Shown piece after piece: positions 20,133 through 29,008 of a DNA stretch of 64,000 nucleotides; position 1 is the first letter of the stretch, and each line of letters opens with the position of its first letter. Location: NCBI GenBank assembly GCA_938050045.1, contig CALLJS010000010.1, positions 186,001-250,000 of the forward strand. The letters run 5' to 3'. Source of the DNA: an uncultured Sphingomonadaceae bacterium. GTDB lineage: Bacteria; Pseudomonadota; Alphaproteobacteria; Sphingomonadales; Sphingomonadaceae. The notes under the pieces were generated by a model. The model was not told the DNA's origin. It saw only the letters and a list, made by a program, of their open reading frames with translations, and made no database searches. The position numbers and the translations under genes are program-made.

Positions 20133-21473
20133 GTGGAAATTAGCGTCATTCTTGCTATCATTGTTAGCTTAATATTGGGTATTAGCATTGGAATTGCTGC
20201 AGGTTGGTTTATCGGTCAGCGTGTTGCATCTGCTGGTAATGAAACCGCGACGCAATTACGCTCTATGCTCGATGGCGTTGCTGAAGAGCGCGATGATGCG
20301 CGCGATCAATTAGCGCGGTTAGAGGCCAGTAGCGAAGAACGAAAAAAATCTTTTGAACAGCAATTAACATCGCTAAAAGAAGCAAAAGAAGCCCTGACCT
20401 TAGAGTTTGAAAATGTGGGGCAAAAAATGTTGGGCGATGCTCAAAACGCTTTTTTACAGCGCGCGAACGAACGTTTCCATCAGGCGGGTGAAAAAAACCA
20501 AGAGCAAATCAAACAATTGCTCAACCCTGTGGGTGAGAAATTAAGCGAGTATAGATTACAAGTTGAGAAAGTCGAGAAAGACCGTAATGAAGCCTATGGC
20601 GAGTTAAAAGGCTTGATTGGCGATATGAAAATCGGCCAAGATAAAGTCTCATCGGAAGCTGCTAAATTGGTCAATAGTTTGCGTAATGCCCCCAAAGCAA
20701 GAGGGCGTTGGGGTGAGCAGCAGCTCAAAAATGTGTTGGAAAGCTGCGGTCTTTCTGAACATGTTGATTTTAAGACCGAGGTGAACGTGAAGGACGAAGA
20801 AGGGCAAAGCATGCGCCCTGATGCTATTTTGCGCGTGCCAGGCGGCAGCTCTTTGGTGATAGATGCCAAAGTATCGCTCAACGATTATCAGGATGCTTTT
20901 GATAGTCATGATGATGAAGCTCGAATAACCGCTTTATCGCGGCATTGTGCATCGATGAAAAATCATATCGAGGGTTTATCGCGCAAAGCTTATTGGGATC
21001 AATTTGAGGATGCTCCTGATTATGTGATTATGTTTGTTCCGGGCGAGCATTTCTTAGCCGCAGCATTGGAGCATGATCCGCAACTCTGGGACTTTGCTTT
21101 TGAAAAGAAAATATTACTCGCAACGCCAACCAATTTGGTCGCCATAGCCCGCACGGTTGCCAGCGTATGGCGGCAAGAGGGGTTAGCGCGCGAGGCAAAG
21201 CATATCGGGGCCCTTGGCAAAGAAATGTATGATAGAATTGCCGTTGCTGCGGGGCATTTGAAATCGGTTGGTAATGGGCTTAATTCTGCGGTTAATAATT
21301 ATAATAAATTTGTCGGCAGTTTTGAGCGTAATGTTATGTCCACAGGGCGTAAATTTGCTGAATTAAACGTTGCAACGGGCAAAAAAGAAATTGGTGATGT
21401 CGCCCCGATTGAGGCCCTACCGCGCTATGCTTCGGAGGCAGAGCGCGATCTTATCGAAGGTAAAAATGGCTGA
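20133..21473 (+). CDS. rmuC: DNA recombination protein RmuC
   Basis: A 446-residue protein of the RmuC family, which limits inversions and other rearrangements at short inverted repeats and has a nuclease-like fold. It has an N-terminal membrane anchor (about residues 5-27), a charged coiled coil (about 40-180), and the RmuC domain beginning near GRWGEQQLKNVLE and including PDAILRVPGGSSLVIDAKVSLNDYQDA and YVIMFVPGEHFLAAAL. Translation appears to begin at GTG, with AGGGG upstream. It stands alone behind its own promoter with a LexA-type box and ends base-to-base against the convergent methyltransferase gene. Confidence 0.95.
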   Translation: MEISVILAIIVSLILGISIGIAAGWFIGQRVASAGNETATQLRSMLDGVAEERDDARDQLARLEASSEERKKSFEQQLTSLKEAKEALTLEFENVGQKMLGDAQNAFLQRANERFHQAGEKNQEQIKQLLNPVGEKLSEYRLQVEKVEKDRNEAYGELKGLIGDMKIGQDKVSSEAAKLVNSLRNAPKARGRWGEQQLKNVLESCGLSEHVDFKTEVNVKDEEGQSMRPDAILRVPGGSSLVIDAKVSLNDYQDAFDSHDDEARITALSRHCASMKNHIEGLSRKAYWDQFEDAPDYVIMFVPGEHFLAAALEHDPQLWDFAFEKKILLATPTNLVAIARTVASVWRQEGLAREAKHIGALGKEMYDRIAVAAGHLKSVGNGLNSAVNNYNKFVGSFERNVMSTGRKFAELNVATGKKEIGDVAPIEALPRYASEAERDLIEGKNG

Positions 21474-22277
21474 TTATTTTTTGCGGATTTGGTTGAGTAT
21501 TTCATAGCTCATAACGGCGCTTGATATGGCCGCATTGAGGCTATCAGCCTTACCCTTCATAGGCATTTTCACCAATATATCGCAATATTGTTCATAGTCT
21601 TGCGGTAACCCTTGCGCTTCATTGCCCGTTAAAACAAAGGCAGGGGTTTGATATTCAACCGCTTGATAATCATTATCGGTGTTCAGGCTAGTGCCTATCA
21701 ACTGCCCAGACCCCGATTCTTTCCAAGCGATAAATTCATCCCATGTGCATTTGATAATTTTTTGCGTAAAAACAGCCCCCATTGATGCGCGGACAGCTTC
21801 AACCGAAAATGGGTCGGTGCAATCATCAATTAAAAATAATCCGCCGCCGCCAACAGCATCGCATGTGCGCATCATTGTACCTAAATTTCCAGGATCGCGC
21901 ATATCTTGAACAGCCATCCAAATATCAGCATCATTGCGATTTATATCGCTTAATTTGACATCTATATCATCAAAAACACCAACCAGCATTTGCGCATTAT
22001 CTTTGCCGCTTATCTTAGCGATTATCGCGCGGCTTGTTTCGATAATATCACCGCCATTACTCTCTATTGCATCGCATAATATCGCGGCGAGGGGATGTTC
22101 TTCTTGCCCATGCTCTAGAAAAACTATGGCAGGGATATAACCAGCCTCTCGTGCTTCGGTTAAAATACGCAAGCCTTCGGCGATAAATTTATTCTCGCGC
22201 CTGCGATGTTTTTTTTCACGCAGCGAACGCACTCTTTTGATAAGCGGATTTGAAAAACCAGTGATTTTACGCCGCAT
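21474..22277 (-). CDS. TrmH/SpoU-family tRNA/rRNA 2'-O-methyltransferase
   Basis: A 267-residue SPOUT-class enzyme. An N-terminal substrate-binding domain (about 1-100, starting with LIKRVRSLREKKHRR and FIAEGLRIL) precedes the knotted SAM domain with the three usual motifs: NPGNLGTMMRTCDAVG, LTGNEAQGL and ADSLNAAIS. This layout fits RlmB/TsnR-like enzymes; the RNA target cannot be read from sequence. It is the last gene of the chvI-to-ptsH minus-strand run, only 2 bases after the HPr gene. Its stop abuts the rmuC stop with no spacer. Confidence 0.9.
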   Translation of the reverse strand: MRRKITGFSNPLIKRVRSLREKKHRRRENKFIAEGLRILTEAREAGYIPAIVFLEHGQEEHPLAAILCDAIESNGGDIIETSRAIIAKISGKDNAQMLVGVFDDIDVKLSDINRNDADIWMAVQDMRDPGNLGTMMRTCDAVGGGGLFLIDDCTDPFSVEAVRASMGAVFTQKIIKCTWDEFIAWKESGSGQLIGTSLNTDNDYQAVEYQTPAFVLTGNEAQGLPQDYEQYCDILVKMPMKGKADSLNAAISSAVMSYEILNQIRKK

Positions 22278-22279
22278 GA

Positions 22280-22600
22280 TTAATCTTCCCCAAAGCCGTC
22301 TAAAAGTAGTCCCTCTAGGCGCGTTAGGGCATGTTCAGCATGGTCTTTATCAAGGGGATCATATTCTATAATTATGTCAATATCATTCCCTTTTGCAGCC
22401 CCCAGCATCATCAAGCCCATGATAGAATTACCCACGGCCTTTTGTTCATTTTTAGCAACAAAGATCGATAGATTTTTGGGCAATTTATTCACTAATGCCA
22501 CAAATTTAGAACTTGCCCGCGCATGCAAACCTTTATTGTTCACGATTGTGATATTTTTTGTGATATAAAGTTTATTTTTCGTGCTTAAACTATCGCTCAT
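22280..22600 (-). CDS. ptsH: Phosphocarrier protein HPr (PTS)
   Basis: A 106-residue HPr-like protein with a 15-residue N-terminal extension. His26 in NNKGLHARAS is the EI-phosphorylated histidine, and Ser58 in NSIMGLMML matches the HprK-phosphorylated serine, 32 residues on as in classical HPr (His15/Ser46 spacing 31). Both sites fit the presence of hprK in the same operon. It overlaps the EIIA gene by four bases. With no sugar permease nearby, it probably acts in signalling rather than uptake. Confidence 0.95.
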   Translation of the reverse strand: MSDSLSTKNKLYITKNITIVNNKGLHARASSKFVALVNKLPKNLSIFVAKNEQKAVGNSIMGLMMLGAAKGNDIDIIIEYDPLDKDHAEHALTRLEGLLLDGFGED

Positions 22601-23001
22601 TCGGTTTCTGCTAATAATTCAGAAGCAACATTGATATATTTACGGCCAGCATCTTTAGCCACGGCAATAGCCTGTGCAATATTCATTGATTTGCGCGCAC
22701 TTTCTAAACGGATAAGCATAGGCAGATTCACCCCAGCAATGACCTCTACTTTGCCGCTATCTAATAATGAAATAGCAAGATTGGAGGGCGTGCCACCAAA
22801 TAAATCGGTCAAAATTATAACGCCTTTATCGCTGTTGACCTCTTTGATGGCTGTCTCAATGTTGATACGCTGTTTTTCCATATCATCATGGGGGCCGATA
22901 CAGATGGTTGCTACGGATTTTTGTGGGCCGACAACATGCTCCATCGCCGTTAAAAATTCTTGCGCTAAATTTCCATGCGTAACTATGATTATTCCTATCA
23001 T
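22597..23001 (-). CDS. PTS EIIA component, mannose family (EIIA-Man)
   Basis: A protein of about 134 residues, fold and motifs of EIIA-Man: MIGIIIVTHGNLAQEFL with the phospho-acceptor His9, and TDLFGGTPSNLA. The start at 23001 gives the family's usual MIG beginning, and AAGGTG lies 12 bases upstream; an in-frame ATG at 23022 would add seven residues. No EIIB/EIIC/EIID permease is encoded in the window, so the protein is probably a regulatory end point of the alphaproteobacterial PTS, as in other genomes with an hprK-manX-ptsH arrangement. Confidence 0.92.
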   Translation of the reverse strand: MIGIIIVTHGNLAQEFLTAMEHVVGPQKSVATICIGPHDDMEKQRINIETAIKEVNSDKGVIILTDLFGGTPSNLAISLLDSGKVEVIAGVNLPMLIRLESARKSMNIAQAIAVAKDAGRKYINVASELLAETE

Positions 23002-23057
23002 TGTCAATTTAGGCACCTTCATCCATCAAAAATAATATATCAGCATTGCGAATAGCG

Positions 23058-23990
23058 TTAAATTTTATTGGGTAAACCCTCTAAAGACTCAATAATACGC
23101 GATGATAAATTTCTGTGAAATATAGTGGGAGAAAATCCTGATTTTTGCAACAATTTCCCGAATGTCTCGGTAATATAGACCGAACGATGGCGTCCGCCCG
23201 TGCAACCAAATGCAATATTAACATATGCTTTGCTCTGTTTTTCGTAGAGCGGTAATATATGCAACAGCAAATCAAGCGTTTTATGCAGCGTCTTTTCATA
23301 TTCAGGGTCTTGTTTAATATATTCAGCAACATCCGCGTCCAAACCTGTCTTAGGTCTTAAATCATCGTCCCAATGCGGATTGCGTAAAAATCGCATATCA
23401 AACACCAGATCCACATTATTGGGAACGCCTCTTGAAAAACCAAAGCTCGTGAGAGATATTGTCATCCTTGGCGGGGAATCGAGAGCAAATTTTTGCCTAA
23501 TTTCATGCTGTAAATCATTGACCGACATTTTACTGGTATCGATAATATTTTCTGCCCATCGCCGGTAAGGCTCTAATAATTGTCGCTCTTGAGCTATGCC
23601 ATCAGATGCAGGGCGGTCGTGGCTGAGAGGATGTCTGCGTCTTGATTCGGCATAGCGACGTTCCAATTCATTACCATTACAATCCAGAAACAATGTTATG
23701 ATGTTGAATTTCTTATTTTGCTCTAATTTTTTGATTTGTTTGATTAATGTATTGGCTTCTATGCCGCGCGTTCGGCTATCAAAACCCAGCGCAAGCGGCG
23801 CATTTGTCTGATGGATTGTCGAGGGTGTGTCAATTAAAGCACCAATGAGTCGAATGGGGAAATTATCAACCGCTTCCCAGCCAATATCTTCTAATGTTTT
23901 CAACGCCGTTGATTTACCCGCACCAGACAAGCCAGAGACCAGCAATATGGTTTGGATATTATCTTCGTCTTTGGGATCGGGCTGTTTCAT
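23058..23990 (-). CDS. rapZ: RNase adapter / nucleotide-binding protein RapZ
   Basis: A 310-residue P-loop protein of the RapZ (YvcJ) family. Walker A is GLSGAGKST (residues 20-28), followed by EAVDNFPI, GFDSRTRG and the C-terminal signature FGCTGGRHRSVYI. In E. coli RapZ delivers GlmZ RNA to RNase E and senses glucosamine-6-phosphate; whether it does so in alphaproteobacteria is not settled. It lies between hprK (46 bases upstream) and the EIIA gene, reinforcing a link with PTS signalling. Confidence 0.95.
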   Translation of the reverse strand: MKQPDPKDEDNIQTILLVSGLSGAGKSTALKTLEDIGWEAVDNFPIRLIGALIDTPSTIHQTNAPLALGFDSRTRGIEANTLIKQIKKLEQNKKFNIITLFLDCNGNELERRYAESRRRHPLSHDRPASDGIAQERQLLEPYRRWAENIIDTSKMSVNDLQHEIRQKFALDSPPRMTISLTSFGFSRGVPNNVDLVFDMRFLRNPHWDDDLRPKTGLDADVAEYIKQDPEYEKTLHKTLDLLLHILPLYEKQSKAYVNIAFGCTGGRHRSVYITETFGKLLQKSGFSPTIFHRNLSSRIIESLEGLPNKI

Positions 23991-24036
23991 AATGATAGTA
24001 TAGAGATTATCCTAAAATATCCTATGAAAATATCGG

Positions 24037-24483
24037 TTAATGTCCATTTTTTATATTAGTTAAACGCTCAAGATTGATGAGTGTTTGTTCTATTTTGATG
24101 GGCGCGGATATTTCAAATGGCGCCAGCTTTAGGCAAGGAATAGTATAATGCCCGTAATTTACCAAGGGCAGGGGCGCAGGCCCTCGCTCATAATCGCCGT
24201 TTAATTGCACCATTAGTTTGAGCATGATATTATCGACACAATCCATTGGGATTATCCCCACGCCTCTTATTTCCATCGCATCGATATGATGTGCGCTTTG
24301 CGCGGCAATAGGGCGGTTATAATCGCCAATGATTGTGATAAGATCATCCGCTATAAGCCGTGCCCCGCGATCGATTAACCTTAAGGCTAAATCAGATTTT
24401 CCCGATCCCGAAGGCCCCATTATGATAACGGCATCATTCGCTATGGCTATGGCGCTGCCGCTGATGGTCAGGGCTTTATTCAT
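24037..24483 (-). CDS. hprK: HPr kinase/phosphorylase, short alphaproteobacterial form
   Basis: A 148-residue protein corresponding to the C-terminal kinase domain of HPr kinase. The P-loop is GPSGSGKSD (from residue 23), and the HprK signature region contains MEIRGVGII with the essential acidic and arginine residues; LIADD is also conserved. The N-terminal domain of the Gram-positive enzyme is absent, as is usual in alphaproteobacteria. Its substrate is presumably Ser58 of the HPr encoded downstream. It overlaps chvG by eight bases. Confidence 0.94.
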   Translation of the reverse strand: MNKALTISGSAIAIANDAVIIMGPSGSGKSDLALRLIDRGARLIADDLITIIGDYNRPIAAQSAHHIDAMEIRGVGIIPMDCVDNIMLKLMVQLNGDYERGPAPLPLVNYGHYTIPCLKLAPFEISAPIKIEQTLINLERLTNIKNGH

Positions 24484-26026
24484 GGCTTTCTGCCGCAGTT
24501 AAAATTATCTCAAAGCATCCACCTTGTTTACCATCAAGACGCTGTCTCGCTCTAATGCTTCCATCGTGCGCTTCAATGATTGCGCGCGAAATAGCGAGCC
24601 CCAATCCACTATGTTTGCCAAAATCTTCATCTGGCCGCGATGAATAAAAACGTTGAAATATTCTTTCATAATCGCTTTCTTTTATGCCTGGCCCATTGTC
24701 ACTTACGCTTAGGATAATGTTGTTTTTTACTTTGCTGACAATTATTTCTATGGGCTTGCTTGTTGGTGAAAACGAAAGAGCATTATCTATTAAATTTTCA
24801 ATAACCCGCTCTATTCGTATATTTTCTGCCATTATGGTGAGTGATAAATTTTTATCATATTCCAATAAGATGGGTTTATCTCCATCGCGATGTTTGCGGT
24901 TATTTATGATTTTTTTTATGAGCTTTATGACATTAATTTCTTCAAATTGCGCCTTAGCAATTAGAGAATCGACACGGCCAGCTTCTGCTATATCCGTGAT
25001 GAGCCGATCCATACGGCGTACATCATCTTTGGCAATATTTAATAATTGCCTTAAAAGAGCAGGGTCTTTTATATTTTCAAGGCCATCCAGAGCAGAGCGC
25101 AGCGATGCCAGCGGGTTTTTAATCTCATGCGCCACATCATCGGCAAAGGATTGCGTGAGCTCTAGACGTTTGCGCAATGCCATGCTCATATCGGACAAAG
25201 CACGCGCTAACATGCCAATTTCATCGCTTCTCTCGGGTAATCTTGGAATATTAACCTGCGAAGATCGGCCCAGCCTAACCTTGATTGAGGAGGTTGCCAA
25301 TCGCTTGATTGGTTTCACTATAGTGCGGGCTAAGAATAAGGATAATAATATAGAAACAGTTAGAACAATGAGAAAAAATGTGAATATGCTGCTTCTTTCT
25401 GCGCGAATCTTGATGCGTAAATCATGCGCATTTATTGTTTCGATAAGCGTGAAATCACCATCGATTGTTTTGGCTATTGTAATGATTACGGGCGAGAGGT
25501 CTTTGGCATTACGCACTTCTGAATGGGGGGTGTTTGGGGTTACGGATGCAGCATGCTCCCATGACGATAAATCATCGTTTTCGGGTTCTTCAAATGATTT
25601 TAATTTGGGCGCTAATACTAAGAAATTAAAAAGATAATCCAAATAACGAGCCGCTATTTTTTCAACGGGTTCATCGGCGGGATTGCGCAGCGTATAAGTG
25701 GGTTCAGAGATAAGAAAATTATCAATTATCTTCACCCCTTTACTATTGTAGAGGCGTATTCTTGAATCATTTTTTTCGCTGATACGCACCAAATATTCTG
25801 CGCGTTTTTCAGCAGATATTGTGGTGATAATCTCGGCGATCGCATCCAATTTTACACGCGAAGCCTTAAGACGTTCATCGAACAAACCGGTGCGGTAACT
25901 GTCGAGAGCCAATAAGCCAAACACCATCAAAACAAGAGCAAAAATATTGACCGCCAAAATACGAGCAGTTAGCGAAAAACGTCTACTCCAGTGTAATTTA
26001 AGTTCTTCATGCGCATTTTTTGTCAT
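24476..26026 (-). CDS. chvG: ChvG-like membrane sensor histidine kinase
   Basis: A 516-residue kinase. One helix at about 20-42 and another at about 215-240 flank a periplasmic sensor region; a HAMP domain follows (ARTIVKPIKRLATSS), then HisKA with His300 in VAHEIKNPLASLRSAL, and a HATPase domain (NLIDNALSFSP; DNGPGIKESD; GLGLAISRAIIEAH). Partner ChvI is encoded four bases upstream, and hprK overlaps the 3' end. In Rhizobiales and Caulobacter the ChvGI system responds to acid or envelope stress; the stimulus here is unknown. Confidence 0.9.
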   Translation of the reverse strand: MTKNAHEELKLHWSRRFSLTARILAVNIFALVLMVFGLLALDSYRTGLFDERLKASRVKLDAIAEIITTISAEKRAEYLVRISEKNDSRIRLYNSKGVKIIDNFLISEPTYTLRNPADEPVEKIAARYLDYLFNFLVLAPKLKSFEEPENDDLSSWEHAASVTPNTPHSEVRNAKDLSPVIITIAKTIDGDFTLIETINAHDLRIKIRAERSSIFTFFLIVLTVSILLSLFLARTIVKPIKRLATSSIKVRLGRSSQVNIPRLPERSDEIGMLARALSDMSMALRKRLELTQSFADDVAHEIKNPLASLRSALDGLENIKDPALLRQLLNIAKDDVRRMDRLITDIAEAGRVDSLIAKAQFEEINVIKLIKKIINNRKHRDGDKPILLEYDKNLSLTIMAENIRIERVIENLIDNALSFSPTSKPIEIIVSKVKNNIILSVSDNGPGIKESDYERIFQRFYSSRPDEDFGKHSGLGLAISRAIIEAHDGSIRARQRLDGKQGGCFEIILTAAESHE

Positions 26027-26030
26027 TGGC

Positions 26031-26738
26031 TCATTCTACTGAAAAACGATAACCAGCGCCATATAATGTATCGATAGCAGTAAATTCTGGATCACTTTCT
26101 TTGAACTTTTTGCGCAATCTTTTTATATGACTATCGATTGTGCGGTCATCAACATAAATATCATCTTCATAAGCTACATCCATTAACTGGCTGCGTGTTC
26201 TGATAACGCCAGGTCTTGCTGCTAATAATTCCAATATGATAAATTCTGTAACGGTAAGGGTGATGTTATTTTGTTTCCATTTCACATGATGGCGGGCGGG
26301 GTCTATTTCTAAATCGCCACGAACGATGGTTTCCATTTCTTTGTCTTTTATAGCATCATTATTTGCTGCATTATATTGGGCTCTGCGCAAAATAGCTTTA
26401 ATGCGGGCTAATAATAATCGGTTAGAAAATGGTTTGGCAATATAATCATCGGCCCCCATTGCTAAACCTAGAGCTTCATCTAATTCATCATCTTTTGAGG
26501 TTAAAAATATTACAGGTACTGTGCTTTTCTCGCGGAAGCGGCGCAACAATTCAATCCCATCCATCTTAGGCATTTTAATGTCAAAGATTGCGAGTTGAGG
26601 AGGGGCCTTCATCAGGGCATCAAGAGCAATCTCGCTGTCGGAATATATGCGGGTGGTATATCCTTCTGCTTGCAAAGCGATTGACAGAGATGTCAATATA
26701 TTGCGGTCATCGTCTACCAATGCGATTATTGCTGTCAT
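26031..26738 (-). CDS. chvI: ChvI-like OmpR-family response regulator
   Basis: A 235-residue regulator with an N-terminal receiver domain (acidic pocket VDDDRN, phospho-acceptor Asp53 in [11 protein letters not shown], then the conserved Thr and Lys in FLTSKDD) and a C-terminal OmpR/PhoB winged helix (about 130-233, ending [13 protein letters not shown]). The pairing with the kinase gene four bases downstream and with hprK-ptsH matches the ChvI locus of other alphaproteobacteria. It is the first gene of the minus-strand operon. Confidence 0.92.
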   Translation of the reverse strand: MTAIIALVDDDRNILTSLSIALQAEGYTTRIYSDSEIALDALMKAPPQLAIFDIKMPKMDGIELLRRFREKSTVPVIFLTSKDDELDEALGLAMGADDYIAKPFSNRLLLARIKAILRRAQYNAANNDAIKDKEMETIVRGDLEIDPARHHVKWKQNNITLTVTEFIILELLAARPGVIRTRSQLMDVAYEDDIYVDDRTIDSHIKRLRKKFKESDPEFTAIDTLYGAGYRFSVE

Positions 26739-26775
26739 AATTGAACCTTAGGGTTGTTTATTCACTCAATCAAGA

Positions 26776-26805
26776 TTGTTTCTGGCTTGTGTTAAACGAT
26801 ATAAT
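26776..26805 (+). promoter_or_regulatory. Possible promoter toward the small acidic protein gene
   Basis: TTGTTT (26776-26781), 18 bases, TATAAT (26800-26805). This would start transcription about 130 bases before the gene at 26943, leaving a long untranslated leader. The -10 is consensus; the -35 is weak. Confidence 0.3.
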
Positions 26806-26942
26806 GTTAGAAAATTATGGCATATTAGAGGCAATTTATTTCATAAGGGGTGATTTTACATAGTTTGATTATCGCTATATGTTATTTGATGGTAGAGATT
26901 AATTAGAGTATTGAAATCAGCCTATTATTTAGGAGAAATAAA

Positions 26943-27248
26943 ATGGGTATTTTAGACGGGTTATTGAGCAATGTTGACGGTATCGCAGAGAAATTGGGCG
27001 TCGATCCTGATCAAGCCAAAGACATTGTCAGCTCGCTTGGTGATAAGTTGAGCGGCGATGGCGACAAAATGGAAGCCTTAAAAGAAGTTGCTGAAGAAAA
27101 AGGTATTTCTCTCGATAGCTTGACCGAAATGGTCAAGGGCGATGATGGAATTATGGGCAAATTAGGCGGGATGTTGGACCGCGATGGCGATGGTAATCCG
27201 CTCAATGATATTGCAGATATGGCCAAAGGATTTTTTGGCAAAAAATAA
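26943..27248 (+). CDS. Small acidic protein with a DxDxDG motif, function unknown
   Basis: A 101-residue soluble protein with no signal peptide. It is glycine- and aspartate-rich, with repeated helical stretches (GVDPDQAKDIVSSLGDKL; EALKEVAEEKGISLDSLTEMV). A calcium-loop-like DRDGDGNPLNDI occurs near residue 79, followed by a hydrophobic GFFGKK end. The C-terminal layout (aspartate loop, then a short GKFLG-like helix) resembles that of small DUF937/YidB-like proteins. AGGAG lies 7 bases before the ATG and a strong terminator follows, so it is a real single-gene unit. It stands divergent to chvI, a position I recall pckA holding in other alphaproteobacteria. Function is not known. Confidence 0.8.
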   Translation: MGILDGLLSNVDGIAEKLGVDPDQAKDIVSSLGDKLSGDGDKMEALKEVAEEKGISLDSLTEMVKGDDGIMGKLGGMLDRDGDGNPLNDIADMAKGFFGKK

Positions 27249-27289
27249 ATTTTTATTCAAAGATTAAAATTACCATTCATAAAAATACA

Positions 27290-27317
27290 GGGCCTGCGCT
27301 ATGCAGGCTCTTTTTTT
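27290..27317 (+). terminator. Rho-independent terminator after the small acidic protein gene
   Basis: GGGCCTGC (27290-27297) pairs with GCAGGCTC (27303-27310), an 8-bp GC-rich stem with a 5-base loop and seven T residues. Confidence 0.9.
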
Positions 27318-27384
27318 GCGCGTTATATTCTCATATTTAGCCTGAAGATATTAATATATCGATGCGAAATGCGCGCATGAATGC

Positions 27385-27837
27385 TCATATGGCTGCGATA
27401 TGAATGATCCCATCTTTTACCTCGATTATTTTAGCACTTTGCCCCTTCTTAATCGAGTTTCCGCGCGCGGGCCACTCGCTGTCTCCGACTCTAGCGCGCC
27501 CTTCATATTCATTGACATCTTCTGTCACCATAACCGATTGGCCAACCATGCGCGCTGATCGGTCATTAAGCAGCGGATCTTCAACGCTCGCACCGCGCTC
27601 TAAATACCATTTACGGCCAAGATAAACCGCAGCAATACACAATATACCAAAAAGGCCAAATTGCAGAGCAGGCAGCAAACCAACTGCCAATGTAAGCACC
27701 CCAGTAATGGCCGCTGCAAGCGCGATCCATATCAAAAATACGCCCGGCACGATAATTTCACCGATACCCAAAATAGCCGCAAAAATGAGCCAAATATAAG
27801 CATGTGGCATCTCTGCTAATCGATTAAAAATATCCAT
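27385..27837 (-). CDS. NfeD-like membrane protein
   Basis: A 150-residue protein with two to three hydrophobic helices (about 12-75; IWLIFAAILGIGEIIVPGVFL) and a C-terminal OB-fold of the NfeD type (about 90-148; GRARVGDSEWPARG). It lies three bases after the SPFH gene. NfeD and SPFH proteins form membrane microdomain complexes in bacteria; the pair is a widely conserved operon and the detailed role is uncertain. Confidence 0.88.
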   Translation of the reverse strand: MDIFNRLAEMPHAYIWLIFAAILGIGEIIVPGVFLIWIALAAAITGVLTLAVGLLPALQFGLFGILCIAAVYLGRKWYLERGASVEDPLLNDRSARMVGQSVMVTEDVNEYEGRARVGDSEWPARGNSIKKGQSAKIIEVKDGIIHIAAI

Positions 27838-27840
27838 GAT

Positions 27841-28797
27841 TTAAGCCTTGCTCCTTGGAACGCTGGCGCGTTGCGTTGAATTATTGGGGGCTAAAATATC
27901 TTTTGTAAGTTCGCCAATTCCACCCAATGAACCAATTAAATTGGTTGCTTCGACTGGGAATAATATAGTCTTGGCATTGGGTGATGTGGCAAATTTCTCA
28001 ACGGCTTCTGTATATTTTTGTGCAACGAAATAATTAATCGCTTGTTTGTCGCCCTTCGAAATAGCATCAGATACTAATGTTGTGGCTTTGGCCTCGGCTT
28101 CGGCTTCACGCTCGCGCGCTTCTGCATCACGATAGGCCGCCTCGCGCCGACCTTCCGCATCCAAAATTTGTGATCGTTTCTCACCTTCTGCTTTTAGAAT
28201 AGCTGCTTCACGAAACCCTTCTGCTTCTAATATATTTGCACGCTTTTCGCGCTCTGCTTTCATTTGGCGGGCCATAGCATTTGAAATATCTTGCGGTGGC
28301 CGTATATCTTTAATCTCTACGCGGGTGATTTTAACGCCCCAAGGCGTGGTCGCATCATCAACTGTAACGAGCAAACGGCCGTTAATTTCATCGCGTTTTG
28401 ATAATGTCTCATCAAGATCCATAGAGCCCATCACGGTGCGCAGGTTAGTTGTCGTCAAATTCATAATCGCTAAATATAGATCATTCACTTCATAGGCGGC
28501 TTTCGCGGCATCAAGGACTTGAAAGAAAACAACACCATCGGTAGCAATCATAGCATTATCTTTGGTGATAATTTCTTGGCCTGGAATATCCAACACTTGT
28601 TCCATCATATTGACCTTGCGGCCAACGCGGTAAAAAAATGCTGGAAAGAAATTGAAACCTGGTTTTGCTGTCATGTGATAGCGGCCAAAATATTCAATCG
28701 TATAATGAAAGCCTTGCTTGACTATTTTAATACTGGCCATAAGATAGATTAATACCAGCAGCACCAGTATGAACATCACGAAAAAAAAGCCGCCCAT
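27841..28797 (-). CDS. SPFH/stomatin-family membrane protein (QmcA-like)
   Basis: A 318-residue protein with one N-terminal helix (residues 3-25), an SPFH/Band 7 domain (about 25-185, including DIPGQEIITKDNAMIATDGVVFFQV) and a long alanine/glutamate-rich coiled coil (about 185-260, with repeats such as ILKAEGEKRSQILDAEG). These features match QmcA/stomatin, which builds oligomeric assemblies in the inner membrane and often associates with proteases such as FtsH. The NfeD gene follows directly. Confidence 0.92.
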   Translation of the reverse strand: MGGFFFVMFILVLLVLIYLMASIKIVKQGFHYTIEYFGRYHMTAKPGFNFFPAFFYRVGRKVNMMEQVLDIPGQEIITKDNAMIATDGVVFFQVLDAAKAAYEVNDLYLAIMNLTTTNLRTVMGSMDLDETLSKRDEINGRLLVTVDDATTPWGVKITRVEIKDIRPPQDISNAMARQMKAEREKRANILEAEGFREAAILKAEGEKRSQILDAEGRREAAYRDAEAREREAEAEAKATTLVSDAISKGDKQAINYFVAQKYTEAVEKFATSPNAKTILFPVEATNLIGSLGGIGELTKDILAPNNSTQRASVPRSKA

Positions 28798-29008
28798 TTG
28801 AATTCCCCTTATTAAATGAGGTAAACTAACTGTATTTTGCTCAAAAAGCCAAGCAGTAATTTTGATTATCTCAAAATAAAGCTATATTATAAAAATCTGT
28901 AATTGAATATATTATCAGGGATGCGTAATTTTAATATGTTCGTTGATTAAGGTTGGTATAGTAATAAATTTTCTAGCAACGTCATCACTATCCATGGAGA
29001 CATATAAA

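Noticed and set aside
24684-25637. 317-codon plus-strand frame inside chvG
   Set aside because: Antisense to a clear histidine kinase; the translated sequence shows no domain and is serine-rich, as expected of a shadow frame.
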